The notes below the pieces were generated by a model that did no database searches, was not told where the DNA came from, and was given only the letters and a program-made list of their open reading frames with translations. The translations under genes and the position numbers were made by a program. From Bacteroidota bacterium (GTDB lineage: Bacteria > Bacteroidota > Bacteroidia > UKL13-3), in NCBI GenBank assembly GCA_027491355.1, contig JAIXWI010000029.1, positions 1 through 64,000 on the forward strand: a DNA stretch of 64,000 bases. Reading direction: 5' to 3'. Below are positions 9,665 through 18,460 of this stretch, in pieces. Numbering within the stretch: the first letter of the stretch is position 1; every line of letters starts with the position of its first letter.

Positions 9665-12196
9665 ATGGCAAAGAAGAACATAGACAATAAAGTAATCATT
9701 ACGGATGCAGAGGCCCCTTTTGAACAAGAAAATAAGAGCAGCCCTAAAACCGAAGCAATCAGCTCTGAAGAAAGGAAAGCAATCAAACCTTTCCGTTTTT
9801 TAAAAAACGAACAGATTTTAAAATCTATCGGCTTGTTTTTTATTTTTTTATCGGTTGTTGTGTTGCTCTCAAGTGTATCATTTTATGAGAGTTGGCAGGC
9901 AGATCAGAGCTTAATCAAAGGAATATCATGGGGTAGCTTACAATTGGAACGACCTGAAATTAGTAGTAATTTACTGGGGTTATTGGGTGCTTGGATAGGC
10001 TACTTACTCATTTACAAAGGCTTTGGACTTGCCTCATTTGCTTTTGTGTTGATTTTATTGGCAATGGGAATAGTTTTAGCAACCCAGACCGAACCCATTC
10101 CAGTAGGCAAAACCCTTAGATACAGTTTTTTTGCTGGAATTTGGCTATCTGTTGCAAGTGGCTTTGTATTCCCTAACTATCCTTTAATTGGCGGTTCTTT
10201 TGGCTTTTTTGGGGCGCAATATTTGAGTGTATTCATGGGCTCTACGGGTACATTGCTGGCCATTGTTTTGTATGCATTGGTTTTCTTAGTAGCTGTTTTC
10301 AATATCAATTTTTATGCGGCACCGCTTGTAGAAACACCAATAACCAACAAAGATGTCATTCCAAACAACATCCAACCTGAAGTTCCTGTATCAATAGAAC
10401 CAATTGCCCCAGATGAAATTGAAAGCAATATCATTGAAGTGCCAGCTGCACCGGAAGTAGAACTTCCGGAGGTATTTGAAGACAATACAGAAACTGAAAT
10501 AGAAGCTTTTGTGCAAGCACCAATTGAAACAGATGAAACAGATGCGCTCACATATGAAGCAGATGCTGAACCAGAAATTCAGCCTATTACAACTGAAAGT
10601 GGATTGGTTGTTGAAGTACAAGAAATAGATGAAGAAGAAACAATTGAAGACCATTCAGGTAGAACCCATTTTGGCATAGATGAGCCTTACGACCCAACCT
10701 TAGAATACAGTCAATATACCTACCCGCATTTAGATTTGTTAAATGAATATGGTGACAACAAAGCAAAGGTTGAAAGTGCTGAATTGAGCGAGAAAACAAG
10801 AATGATTGAAGATACGCTCAAGAATTATGGAATTGGTATCAAGAAAATTTCTGCAACCATTGGCCCCACAGTTACTTTGTATGAAATCGTTCCTCAAGAT
10901 GGCGTTAGGATTGCAAAAATTAAAAACCTTGAAGACGACATTGCGCTTAGCTTGGCAGCATTGGGCATTCGAATCATCGCACCAATACCGGGAAAAGGAA
11001 CCATTGGTATTGAAGTGCCCAATTTAACCCCAGCCATGGTGTCTATTCGCTCAGTTTTGGCTTCACCCAAATTTGTCAATGCTGACATGGACTTACCTGT
11101 TGCCTTTGGTAAAACCATTTCGAATGAAGTTTTTGTTACCGATTTGGCCAAGATGCCGCATTTGTTGATGGCGGGAGCAACTGGTCAAGGTAAATCAGTT
11201 GGTCTGAATACCCTATTGGTTTCATTGTTATACAAAAAGCATCCTTCACAAATTAAATTTGTATTGGTAGATCCTAAAAAGGTTGAACTGAATATTTACA
11301 AAACCATAGAGCGCCACTTTTTAGCTAAGATTCCAGGCGACCAAGAAGCCATTATTACAGATACCAAATTGGTAATACATACACTCAATAGTTTGTGCAA
11401 AGAAATGGATGACAGGTATGACCTATTGAAAGATGCCCAAGTGAGGAATCTCAAAGAGTACAATGCAAAATTTTTGAGCAGAAGATTGCCGCCAACCGAT
11501 AAAAACAAACACCGATTCCTCCCATATATAGTTGTAGTAATTGATGAATTGGCAGATTTAATGATGACTGCAGGTAAAGAGGTAGAACTGCCTATTGCAC
11601 GATTAGCCCAATTGGCAAGAGCAATTGGTATTCATTTAATTTTGGCCACACAACGTCCTTCAGTGAATATCATTACTGGTACCATTAAAGCCAATTTCCC
11701 GGCAAGGGTTGCATTTAGGGTATCTCAGAAAATTGACTCAAGAACAATTTTGGATGCCAATGGCGCAGACCAACTGATTGGTAAAGGAGACATGCTCTTT
11801 AGCAATGGCAATGATTTGATCAGGTTACAATGTGCATTTGTTGATACCCCAGAAGTAGAAAAAATTACGGGTTTCATTGGCAATCAAAGCGGCAACGAGC
11901 CTTATTTATTACCTTTGGTTCAAACAGAAAACGACGATTCAGGACCAAGCGAAGGTTTTGACAGTAGTAACCGAGACGATTTGTTTGAAGAAGCAGCCAG
12001 ACTAATTGTTTTGCACCAACAAGGCTCAACCTCTTTGCTTCAGCGAAAATTGAACCTAGGTTATAATAGAGCAGGACGACTGATTGACCAATTGGAAAAG
12101 GCGGGAATTGTAGGTTCATTCAAGGGATCAAAGGCGAGAGAAGTATTGGTACATACAGAATTGGAACTTGAAGAAGTATTAAAGGCTCTTCGTTAA
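9665..12196 (+). CDS. ftsK: DNA translocase FtsK/SpoIIIE
   Basis: N-terminal TM segments, acidic linker, PHLLMAGATGQGKSVGLNTLLVSLL Walker A, FVLVDPKKVEL, C-terminal gamma winged helix (GSTSLLQRKLNLGYNRAGRLIDQLEKAGIVG). Confidence 0.98.
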   Translation: MAKKNIDNKVIITDAEAPFEQENKSSPKTEAISSEERKAIKPFRFLKNEQILKSIGLFFIFLSVVVLLSSVSFYESWQADQSLIKGISWGSLQLERPEISSNLLGLLGAWIGYLLIYKGFGLASFAFVLILLAMGIVLATQTEPIPVGKTLRYSFFAGIWLSVASGFVFPNYPLIGGSFGFFGAQYLSVFMGSTGTLLAIVLYALVFLVAVFNINFYAAPLVETPITNKDVIPNNIQPEVPVSIEPIAPDEIESNIIEVPAAPEVELPEVFEDNTETEIEAFVQAPIETDETDALTYEADAEPEIQPITTESGLVVEVQEIDEEETIEDHSGRTHFGIDEPYDPTLEYSQYTYPHLDLLNEYGDNKAKVESAELSEKTRMIEDTLKNYGIGIKKISATIGPTVTLYEIVPQDGVRIAKIKNLEDDIALSLAALGIRIIAPIPGKGTIGIEVPNLTPAMVSIRSVLASPKFVNADMDLPVAFGKTISNEVFVTDLAKMPHLLMAGATGQGKSVGLNTLLVSLLYKKHPSQIKFVLVDPKKVELNIYKTIERHFLAKIPGDQEAIITDTKLVIHTLNSLCKEMDDRYDLLKDAQVRNLKEYNAKFLSRRLPPTDKNKHRFLPYIVVVIDELADLMMTAGKEVELPIARLAQLARAIGIHLILATQRPSVNIITGTIKANFPARVAFRVSQKIDSRTILDANGADQLIGKGDMLFSNGNDLIRLQCAFVDTPEVEKITGFIGNQSGNEPYLLPLVQTENDDSGPSEGFDSSNRDDLFEEAARLIVLHQQGSTSLLQRKLNLGYNRAGRLIDQLEKAGIVGSFKGSKAREVLVHTELELEEVLKALR

Positions 12197-12252
12197 TCCA
12201 AAATTAACCTTTGAAATTGGGTCTTTGATACTTTTATTCCCATATTTGTAAG

Positions 12253-12900
12253 GTGAAAAAATCAATTTTATACCTCATTGCCTTGCTGTTCAGCGCTGGT
12301 TTATTTGCACAAACCCCTAAAAAAAATGAAGCAGAACTGTTAATGGATCGGATTAGCAAACGCTACAAAGCATTCAAAACCATGAAGGCTGATTTTAGCT
12401 ATGCCATTGAAAGCAGACAGAATAAAAACACTGAAAAGCAAAAAGGTCAGATTTTAATCAAAGGCAATAAATTCAAATTAGATATTGCCAACCAGTTGAT
12501 TGTATGTGATAACAAGACCGTTTGGACTTACAGTAAAGAAATCAATGAAGTACAAATTAGCAAATACGATTCAAAATCGAATGCAGTTAGGTTGGACGAT
12601 TTGTTTACCATGTACAGTAAAGGTTTTTTATACAAGCTGATAGAAACCAAAAAAGAATCAGGTAAAGAAATTGTTTTGGTTGAACTTACCCCAAAAGACA
12701 AAAAGAAGAATTTTTTTAAAATCAAGGTAACTGCTGATAAAACCAATCAGACCATTATTAGCTCACAAGTATTTGACAAAAGTGGTACCATTCACACCTA
12801 TACTGTTATCAATCAGGTACCTAACCTTATATTCAAAGACAACCAATTTGGCTTTGATCCTAAACAATACCCGGGTTGTGAAGTGATTGATTTGAGGTAA
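12253..12900 (+). CDS. LolA-like outer membrane lipoprotein carrier protein
   Basis: Signal peptide, MKADFSYAIESRQNKNTEKQKGQILIKGNKFKLDI...VWTYSKEINEVQI pattern; GTG start; directly follows ftsK as in many Bacteroidota. Confidence 0.85.
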   Translation: MKKSILYLIALLFSAGLFAQTPKKNEAELLMDRISKRYKAFKTMKADFSYAIESRQNKNTEKQKGQILIKGNKFKLDIANQLIVCDNKTVWTYSKEINEVQISKYDSKSNAVRLDDLFTMYSKGFLYKLIETKKESGKEIVLVELTPKDKKKNFFKIKVTADKTNQTIISSQVFDKSGTIHTYTVINQVPNLIFKDNQFGFDPKQYPGCEVIDLR

Positions 12901-13338
12901 TTAAAAACCTCCGCCTACATCAATTTTTACAGGACTTTGAGGCTCAGATGGTATTTCCTCTACAGTACCTTTTATACTCAACAAAACAGAACCATTTTCT
13001 GCGTTTGATTGAACTGTAATGCCTTTACCGAATTTACCTTTGTAGGAGCCAGGATTATATATGGCTTTGATTTTACTTTTCTGACCAGGCATGATTGGTT
13101 CTTTAGGCCATTCAGGAGTAGTACATCCACAACCTGGTTGAACACTTGACAACACCAATGGGGCTTTCCCTTTATTGGTAAAATTGAACTCACAGGATAC
13201 CGATTTACCTTGGTATACTTTGCCAAAATCATGGGTTGTAAATTCAAATTCAATGATAGCTTTGGCCTCATTTTTTTTAGTTTGAGCCTGCACCATACCA
13301 CTAAATGCAACCAATAATAACAAACATATTTTTTTCAT
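12901..13338 (-). CDS. DUF1573 domain-containing protein
   Basis: HDFGKVYQGKSVSCEFNFTNKGKAPLVLSSVQPGCGCTTPEWPKEPIMPGQ. Confidence 0.92.
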   Translation of the reverse strand: MKKICLLLLVAFSGMVQAQTKKNEAKAIIEFEFTTHDFGKVYQGKSVSCEFNFTNKGKAPLVLSSVQPGCGCTTPEWPKEPIMPGQKSKIKAIYNPGSYKGKFGKGITVQSNAENGSVLLSIKGTVEEIPSEPQSPVKIDVGGGF

Positions 13339-13360
13339 AAGCGTTCAATTAACTAAATAA

Positions 13361-13388
13361 AAAAAGCCCCGCAATTGTACGGGGCTTT
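13361..13388 (-). terminator. Intrinsic terminator between the two DUF1573 genes
   Basis: Minus strand AAAGCCCCG-TACAATTG-CGGGGCTTTTTTT. Confidence 0.8.
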
Positions 13389-13403
13389 CAATGAAATATC
13401 AAA

Positions 13404-13835
13404 TTATTTTACATCTGCAGGTACAGTTTCTTTTGGTTTTACTTCACCTTTTAAATAAAGAATGATGGTTGAAGTTTTGGCATTGCTCATAACAGTTACA
13501 CTCTTAGTGAATTGTCCTGGAGCTGCAGCATTGAACGTAGCTTTTACAAAACCTGTTTTACCTGGCTTGATTGGCTCTTTTGTCCACTCAGGGGTGGTGC
13601 AACCACAACTTGCAGAGGCGTTTGTTATGATCAAAGGAGTTTTTCCTGTGTTTTTGAAATTAAAGGTGTAACTAGCTGGAATTCCTTGAGGAATGGCACC
13701 AAAATCGTGTGTTTCTTTGTCGAATTTGATTTCAGTTTGGTTGTCAGCTGGAGCCGTTTCAGGTTGAGTAGTTTGTGCATTTGAAGCGAAGAACATTCCA
13801 AATGTAAAGGAGGCTAATAAAATTAACTTTTTCAT
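13404..13835 (-). CDS. DUF1573 domain-containing protein (tandem paralogue)
   Basis: HDFGAIPQGIPASYTFNFKNTGKTPLIITNASASCGCTTPEWTKEPIKPG. Confidence 0.92.
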   Translation of the reverse strand: MKKLILLASFTFGMFFASNAQTTQPETAPADNQTEIKFDKETHDFGAIPQGIPASYTFNFKNTGKTPLIITNASASCGCTTPEWTKEPIKPGKTGFVKATFNAAAPGQFTKSVTVMSNAKTSTIILYLKGEVKPKETVPADVK

Positions 13836-14093
13836 ATGATTGATTTTTTTGATTTAAAATTCTTTAGTGGACTTGTACTTTTTATATAAACTCAAATATT
13901 ACTATCAAATCCTGTTCCAAAATTACCTTAATTGCTGACTTTTCAAAAAAAATCTATCATAAAATAATACTAATTTATTTAAGGCTAATTTTCTCGAATC
14001 ATTTAATTTAATGGGCAAAGCCTTATTTTTACCAACGAATTGTATTTACTCAAAATTTGAAATGTGCTGCATTTCAGAAATAGGTTAACAAAC

Positions 14094-16466
14094 ATGAACA
14101 AACAAGAAATCTTAAATGATTACAAAATAGCCTTCCAAAGCAGGCTAGCAAGTTTATTGGGCAGAAAAGAGGTTTTAACAGGAAAAGCCAAGTTTGGAAT
14201 TTTTGGAGACGGAAAAGAACTCCCACAAATTGCTATGGCCAAGTTTTTTAGAGCAGGTGATTTTAGAAGTGGATATTACAGAGACCAAACATTCATGATG
14301 GCAGCTGATTTGTTAAGTGTACAAGCCTTTTTTGCGCAATTGTATGCTCACACAGATATTGTGGCTGAACCTGCAAGTGCTGGTAGAATGATGAATGGGC
14401 ATTTTGGCACAAGACTTTTAGACGATGAAGGCAACTGGCTCGATAGTAAAAATACCAAAAATTCTGCTTCGGATATTTCACCTACAGCTGCTCAAATGAT
14501 TAGACTCATTGGTTTGGGACTCGCTTCAAAATATTACAGAACTAACCAAGAATTAATTGGCAACAACTCGTTTTCAGACAATGGCAATGAAGTGGCATGG
14601 GGTACCATTGGAAATGCAAGTAGCAGTGAAGGGCACTTTTTTGAAGCCATCAATGCTGGTGGTGTTTTACAAATACCAATGATTGTGTCTGTTTGGGACG
14701 ACCAATATGGTATTTCAGTACCTGCCAAATACCAGACAACTAAAGAAAATATTTCGGAAATTTTAGCAGGTTTTCAAAGAACAGCTGAAAAACCAGGGTA
14801 TGAAATTTTTACAGTCAATGGTTGGGATTACCCTACTTTAGTTGAAACTTATGAAAAGGCAGCTAAAATTGCCAGAGAAGAACATGTACCTTGCCTGGTC
14901 CATGTAAAAGAATTGACCCAACCTCAAGGCCACTCAACTTCAGGTTCACATGAGCGCTACAAAAGCAAAGAAAGACTTGATTGGGAAGCTGAGAACGATT
15001 GCATGGTCAAATTCAAAGAATGGATTTTATTAGAGGGCTATGCCAACACTACTGAACTAGCGCAAATTGAAGACGAAGCCAAAATTCATGTCAATGTTTC
15101 TCGTAAAAACGCGTGGGAAGCCTATTTGAACCCTATTAAACAAGAAGTTGACGCATGTAAAGTTTTGTTAGAAAACTTAGCCGCAGGTTCTGCCGCATCC
15201 TCATCCATCATGAGCATTGCTGAACAACTTGGAAACACAACTGAACCCATCCGTAAAGACATAGCAGTAGCTATTAACCAAGCACTCAGGCTAACCTATG
15301 GAGAAGCCAATGAAACACGTCAAGCACTTGTGTCGTTTAAATTAGATTTTTTAAGAAACAATACAGAAAAATACAGCTCTAACTTATATTCCGCATCAGC
15401 GTCTAGCGTATCAAAAGTAAAAGAAAACAAACCTGTTTACACTGATAACAGTAAACTGGTTGATGGACGAGAAATTTTAGTGGCCTATTTTGACCATTTA
15501 CTTGGGAATGACCCTAGGGTATTTGCCTTTGGAGAAGATTTGGGAAAAATAGGTGATGTAAACCAAGGTTTTGCTGGATTACAAGATAAATATGGAGAGT
15601 CGAGGGTTTCAGATACTGGAATTAGAGAGTTAACCATCATTGGTCAGGGAATTGGAGCTGCATTAAGAGGTTTAAGACCAATAGCTGAAATTCAATATTT
15701 AGATTATTTATTGTACGGACTTCAACCTTTGAGTGATGACTTGGCTACATTGCAGTACCGAACCAAAGGAGGGCAAAAAGCTCCATTAATTGTAAGAACT
15801 CGTGGGCACAGACTAGAGGGCATTTGGCATTCTGGCTCACCAATAGGTATGATCATCAATGCATTGAGAGGCATGTATGTTTGTGTACCTAGAAACATGA
15901 CTCAAGCTGCTGGCATGTACCAAACACTCATGCAAGGAGATGAACCGGCATTGGTCATTGAATGCTTGAACGGTTATAGATTAAAAGAATTGTTACCTGA
16001 AAACATTGGTAACTTTACCGTTCCACTTGGTAAGGTTGAGGTATTACAGGCTGGAAAAGACATTACCATTGTATCGTATGGCTCAACGTTGCGCATTGTT
16101 CAAGAGGCTGCTAAACAACTTGAAGAAGTGGGCGTTCATTGTGAAATCATTGACATTCAAACTTTCATTCCTTTTGATTGCAATCAAGAAATAGCCCTAT
16201 CTATTCAAAAAACAAACAAGTTGTTAATTGTAGATGAAGATGTACCCGGTGGTGCCAGTGCATTCATTTTACAACAATTAGTTGAAGAACAAGATATTTG
16301 GAAATATTTAGATTCAAAACCTCAGACTTTAACTGCAAAAGACCACCGTCCGGCTTATGGTACTGATGGAGACTATTACAGCAAGCCTTCTATTGAAGAC
16401 ATCTTTGAAAAAGTAATGTCAATGATGAATGAATATGACCCAGGTCAGTTTAAAGCCTTTATTTAA
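14094..16466 (+). CDS. 2-oxoacid (branched-chain/pyruvate-like) dehydrogenase E1, fused alpha and beta subunits
   Basis: N-terminal E1-alpha TPP region (GNEVAWGTIGNASSSEGHFFEAINAGGVLQIP) and C-terminal E1-beta (FAFGEDLGKIGDVNQGFAGLQDKYGESRVSDTGIRE, LLIVDEDVPGGASAFI) in one 791-aa ORF. Confidence 0.92.
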   Translation: MNKQEILNDYKIAFQSRLASLLGRKEVLTGKAKFGIFGDGKELPQIAMAKFFRAGDFRSGYYRDQTFMMAADLLSVQAFFAQLYAHTDIVAEPASAGRMMNGHFGTRLLDDEGNWLDSKNTKNSASDISPTAAQMIRLIGLGLASKYYRTNQELIGNNSFSDNGNEVAWGTIGNASSSEGHFFEAINAGGVLQIPMIVSVWDDQYGISVPAKYQTTKENISEILAGFQRTAEKPGYEIFTVNGWDYPTLVETYEKAAKIAREEHVPCLVHVKELTQPQGHSTSGSHERYKSKERLDWEAENDCMVKFKEWILLEGYANTTELAQIEDEAKIHVNVSRKNAWEAYLNPIKQEVDACKVLLENLAAGSAASSSIMSIAEQLGNTTEPIRKDIAVAINQALRLTYGEANETRQALVSFKLDFLRNNTEKYSSNLYSASASSVSKVKENKPVYTDNSKLVDGREILVAYFDHLLGNDPRVFAFGEDLGKIGDVNQGFAGLQDKYGESRVSDTGIRELTIIGQGIGAALRGLRPIAEIQYLDYLLYGLQPLSDDLATLQYRTKGGQKAPLIVRTRGHRLEGIWHSGSPIGMIINALRGMYVCVPRNMTQAAGMYQTLMQGDEPALVIECLNGYRLKELLPENIGNFTVPLGKVEVLQAGKDITIVSYGSTLRIVQEAAKQLEEVGVHCEIIDIQTFIPFDCNQEIALSIQKTNKLLIVDEDVPGGASAFILQQLVEEQDIWKYLDSKPQTLTAKDHRPAYGTDGDYYSKPSIEDIFEKVMSMMNEYDPGQFKAFI

Positions 16467-16475
16467 AATAAGTAC

Positions 16476-17072
16476 TTAGTAAGATTCTATTTCTTGAGCC
16501 CCGTTTGAATTTGATTCAGCCGGGGCTTGTTTTTGGAATAACAATATGAGTACAAAACCAACACTAATTGCTGCATCTGCAACATTGAAGACAGGTCTGA
16601 AAAATTCGAACTCCTCGCCAGCCCAAAAAGGAAACCAGGTTGGAATAGTTGTTTGAAACAGTGGAAAATAAAACATATCTACTACCCTTCCATGAAACCA
16701 AGAGTCGTATTGAAATAAAACGCCATAAAACACCGAATCTATGATGTTACCAATTGCTCCTGCAGCAATCATGGTCCATGCCAAAACATAAATTGAACCA
16801 GCATTCTTTTTAAGCAAATCAAGAATATACCAGAAGATACCCCCTACAAAAACAATTCGGAATAAGGTGAGTAATACCTTACCTAATTTCCCGCCAAACT
16901 CAATTCCAAAGGCCATTCCATAGTTTTCTGTGAAATGCAATTTGAACCAATTACCAAGTACAGCTATTTCTTCTCCAAGAAAAAAATGGTTTTTGATGTA
17001 CAATTTAGTCCATTGGTCTGTTAAAATAATAGCAACTATTACCAGAAATGGAAGGGTGTATTTTTTGTTCAT
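16476..17072 (-). CDS. lspA: Lipoprotein signal peptidase (signal peptidase II)
   Basis: DQWTKLYIKNHF, ENYGMAFG, AAGAIGNIIDSVFYG, RVVDMFYFP, FNVADAAISVG motifs. Confidence 0.96.
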   Translation of the reverse strand: MNKKYTLPFLVIVAIILTDQWTKLYIKNHFFLGEEIAVLGNWFKLHFTENYGMAFGIEFGGKLGKVLLTLFRIVFVGGIFWYILDLLKKNAGSIYVLAWTMIAAGAIGNIIDSVFYGVLFQYDSWFHGRVVDMFYFPLFQTTIPTWFPFWAGEEFEFFRPVFNVADAAISVGFVLILLFQKQAPAESNSNGAQEIESY

Positions 17073-17105
17073 TGACAGCAAAGCTATTGATTTGAATGGG
17101 CAAAA

Positions 17106-17133
17106 AAAAACTGTGTCAATTGACACAGTTTTT
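17106..17133 (-). terminator. Intrinsic terminator downstream of DksA-like gene
   Basis: 28-bp perfect palindrome AAAAACTGTGTCAATTGACACAGTTTTT continuing into a T-run on the minus strand. Confidence 0.75.
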
Positions 17134-17154
17134 AGAATTGTATACTTGAGTAAA

Positions 17155-18453
17155 TTATTTGTATTGTTTCAATTTAGCTTCCATACTCAAGGTAGTATGC
17201 GGAACTGCTCTCAATCTTTCTTTAGAAATCAACTTGCCTGTTTCTCTACAAATACCATAGGTTTTGTTTTCGATTCGAATCAAGGCATTCTCGAGGTTCT
17301 CAATGAACTTTCTTAACCTTGCTGCTGATTGACTTAAAAACTCTTTTTCAGAGGTTGATGAGCCATCATCAATTTTGTTGTAAGCATTGTCCGTATCTGC
17401 ACCACCATTTAAACCTGGGTTTTGCATTTGACCCATTAAATTGTTGTATTCCTCACGAACCGGACCCAATTTTCTGATAATAATTTCCTTGAATTCAGCT
17501 AAATCAGCATCACTGTATCTTTTAGATTCAACAATAGGAGCTACCGTTTGCTTTTCAACAAAAACTGGTGTTTTGCTAACTACAGGAACCAAAGGCTTTA
17601 CAGGCTTTTTGTTATTCAAAGGTTTTAAATTGGCTGTATTGATTGGCTTTGCTGTTGCTTTTTTTGTTGAAACAGGTTTTGAAGCCGATGGTACTGCTTT
17701 GGCTGGTTTTACTTTTGAAGCAATTGCTTTGCTTGGTGCGGCTACTTTGTTTAGAGTTTTAGCTACAACTTTAGTTTTGCTTTTGGTAACAAGCACTTTT
17801 TTTGCAACTGGCTTTGCTGTCACCTTTTTAGCCACTACTTTTTTTGCTACTACCTTCTTTGCTGTAACTTTCTTTGCAACAACCTTTTTGGCAATTACTT
17901 TTTTAGTGACTGACTTTTTAACAACTGGTTTAGCAATAGCTTTTTTAATTACTTTTTTGGCTACCACTTTTTTAGCAACTATCCTCTTAGCTGGTGCTTT
18001 TTTTGCAACTGGCTTTTTAACGGCAACTTTTTTAATAGGTGCTTTTTTGGTTACTGTTTTTTTGTTTTGAACAACCACCTTTTTTGCAGCAGCTTTTTTC
18101 ACCACAGGTTGTTTTACCGCTTTTTTGGCAACTGTTTTCTTAGCAACTACCTTTTTTGCAGCGACTTTTTTAGCAACTGTTTTTTTAGCTGTAGCTTTTT
18201 TAACTACAGGCTTTGTGCTTGTAGCTTTTTTTGCAACCACTTTCTTTTTGGGTTGTGCCTTTGTAACTGCCTTAGTAGCTACCTTCTTACTTGTTGTTGC
18301 CTTTGCAGGTTTTGCTTTGGCAACTGGTTTAGCAACCACTTTTTTAGCTGCTTGTTTTTTGGCAGGTGCTTTGCTAACTGCCTTTTTCACCACTTTTTTA
18401 GCAACTTTAACAGCTACTTTTTTAGCAGGAACTTTTTTCATCTTCTTAGCCAT
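17155..18453 (-). CDS. TraR/DksA-like domain protein with long histone H1-like Lys/Ala repeat N-terminal extension
   Basis: N-terminal KKVVAKKVTAKK-type repeats; C-terminal YSDADLAEFKEIIIRKLGPVREEYNNL...YGICRETGKLISKERLRAVPHTTLSMEAKLKQYK. Start at MAKKMKKVPAKK. Confidence 0.88.
   Translation of the reverse strand: MAKKMKKVPAKKVAVKVAKKVVKKAVSKAPAKKQAAKKVVAKPVAKAKPAKATTSKKVATKAVTKAQPKKKVVAKKATSTKPVVKKATAKKTVAKKVAAKKVVAKKTVAKKAVKQPVVKKAAAKKVVVQNKKTVTKKAPIKKVAVKKPVAKKAPAKRIVAKKVVAKKVIKKAIAKPVVKKSVTKKVIAKKVVAKKVTAKKVVAKKVVAKKVTAKPVAKKVLVTKSKTKVVAKTLNKVAAPSKAIASKVKPAKAVPSASKPVSTKKATAKPINTANLKPLNNKKPVKPLVPVVSKTPVFVEKQTVAPIVESKRYSDADLAEFKEIIIRKLGPVREEYNNLMGQMQNPGLNGGADTDNAYNKIDDGSSTSEKEFLSQSAARLRKFIENLENALIRIENKTYGICRETGKLISKERLRAVPHTTLSMEAKLKQYK
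17630..18435 (-). repeat. Low-complexity coding repeat (AKK/VAKK/KK repeats)
   Basis: Recurrent GCTAAAAAAGTTGTTGCTAAAAAA-like units in the minus-strand reading frame. Confidence 0.85.
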
Positions 18454-18460
18454 ACTCAAT

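Noticed and set aside
10312-12119. Multiple antisense ORFs within ftsK
   Set aside because: Fully contained within a strongly supported CDS; no start/RBS or motif support.
17630-18435. Repetitive DNA considered as a CRISPR array or tandem DNA element
   Set aside because: Units are degenerate, variable in length and in-frame with a Lys/Ala coding repeat; no uniform repeats or unique spacers.
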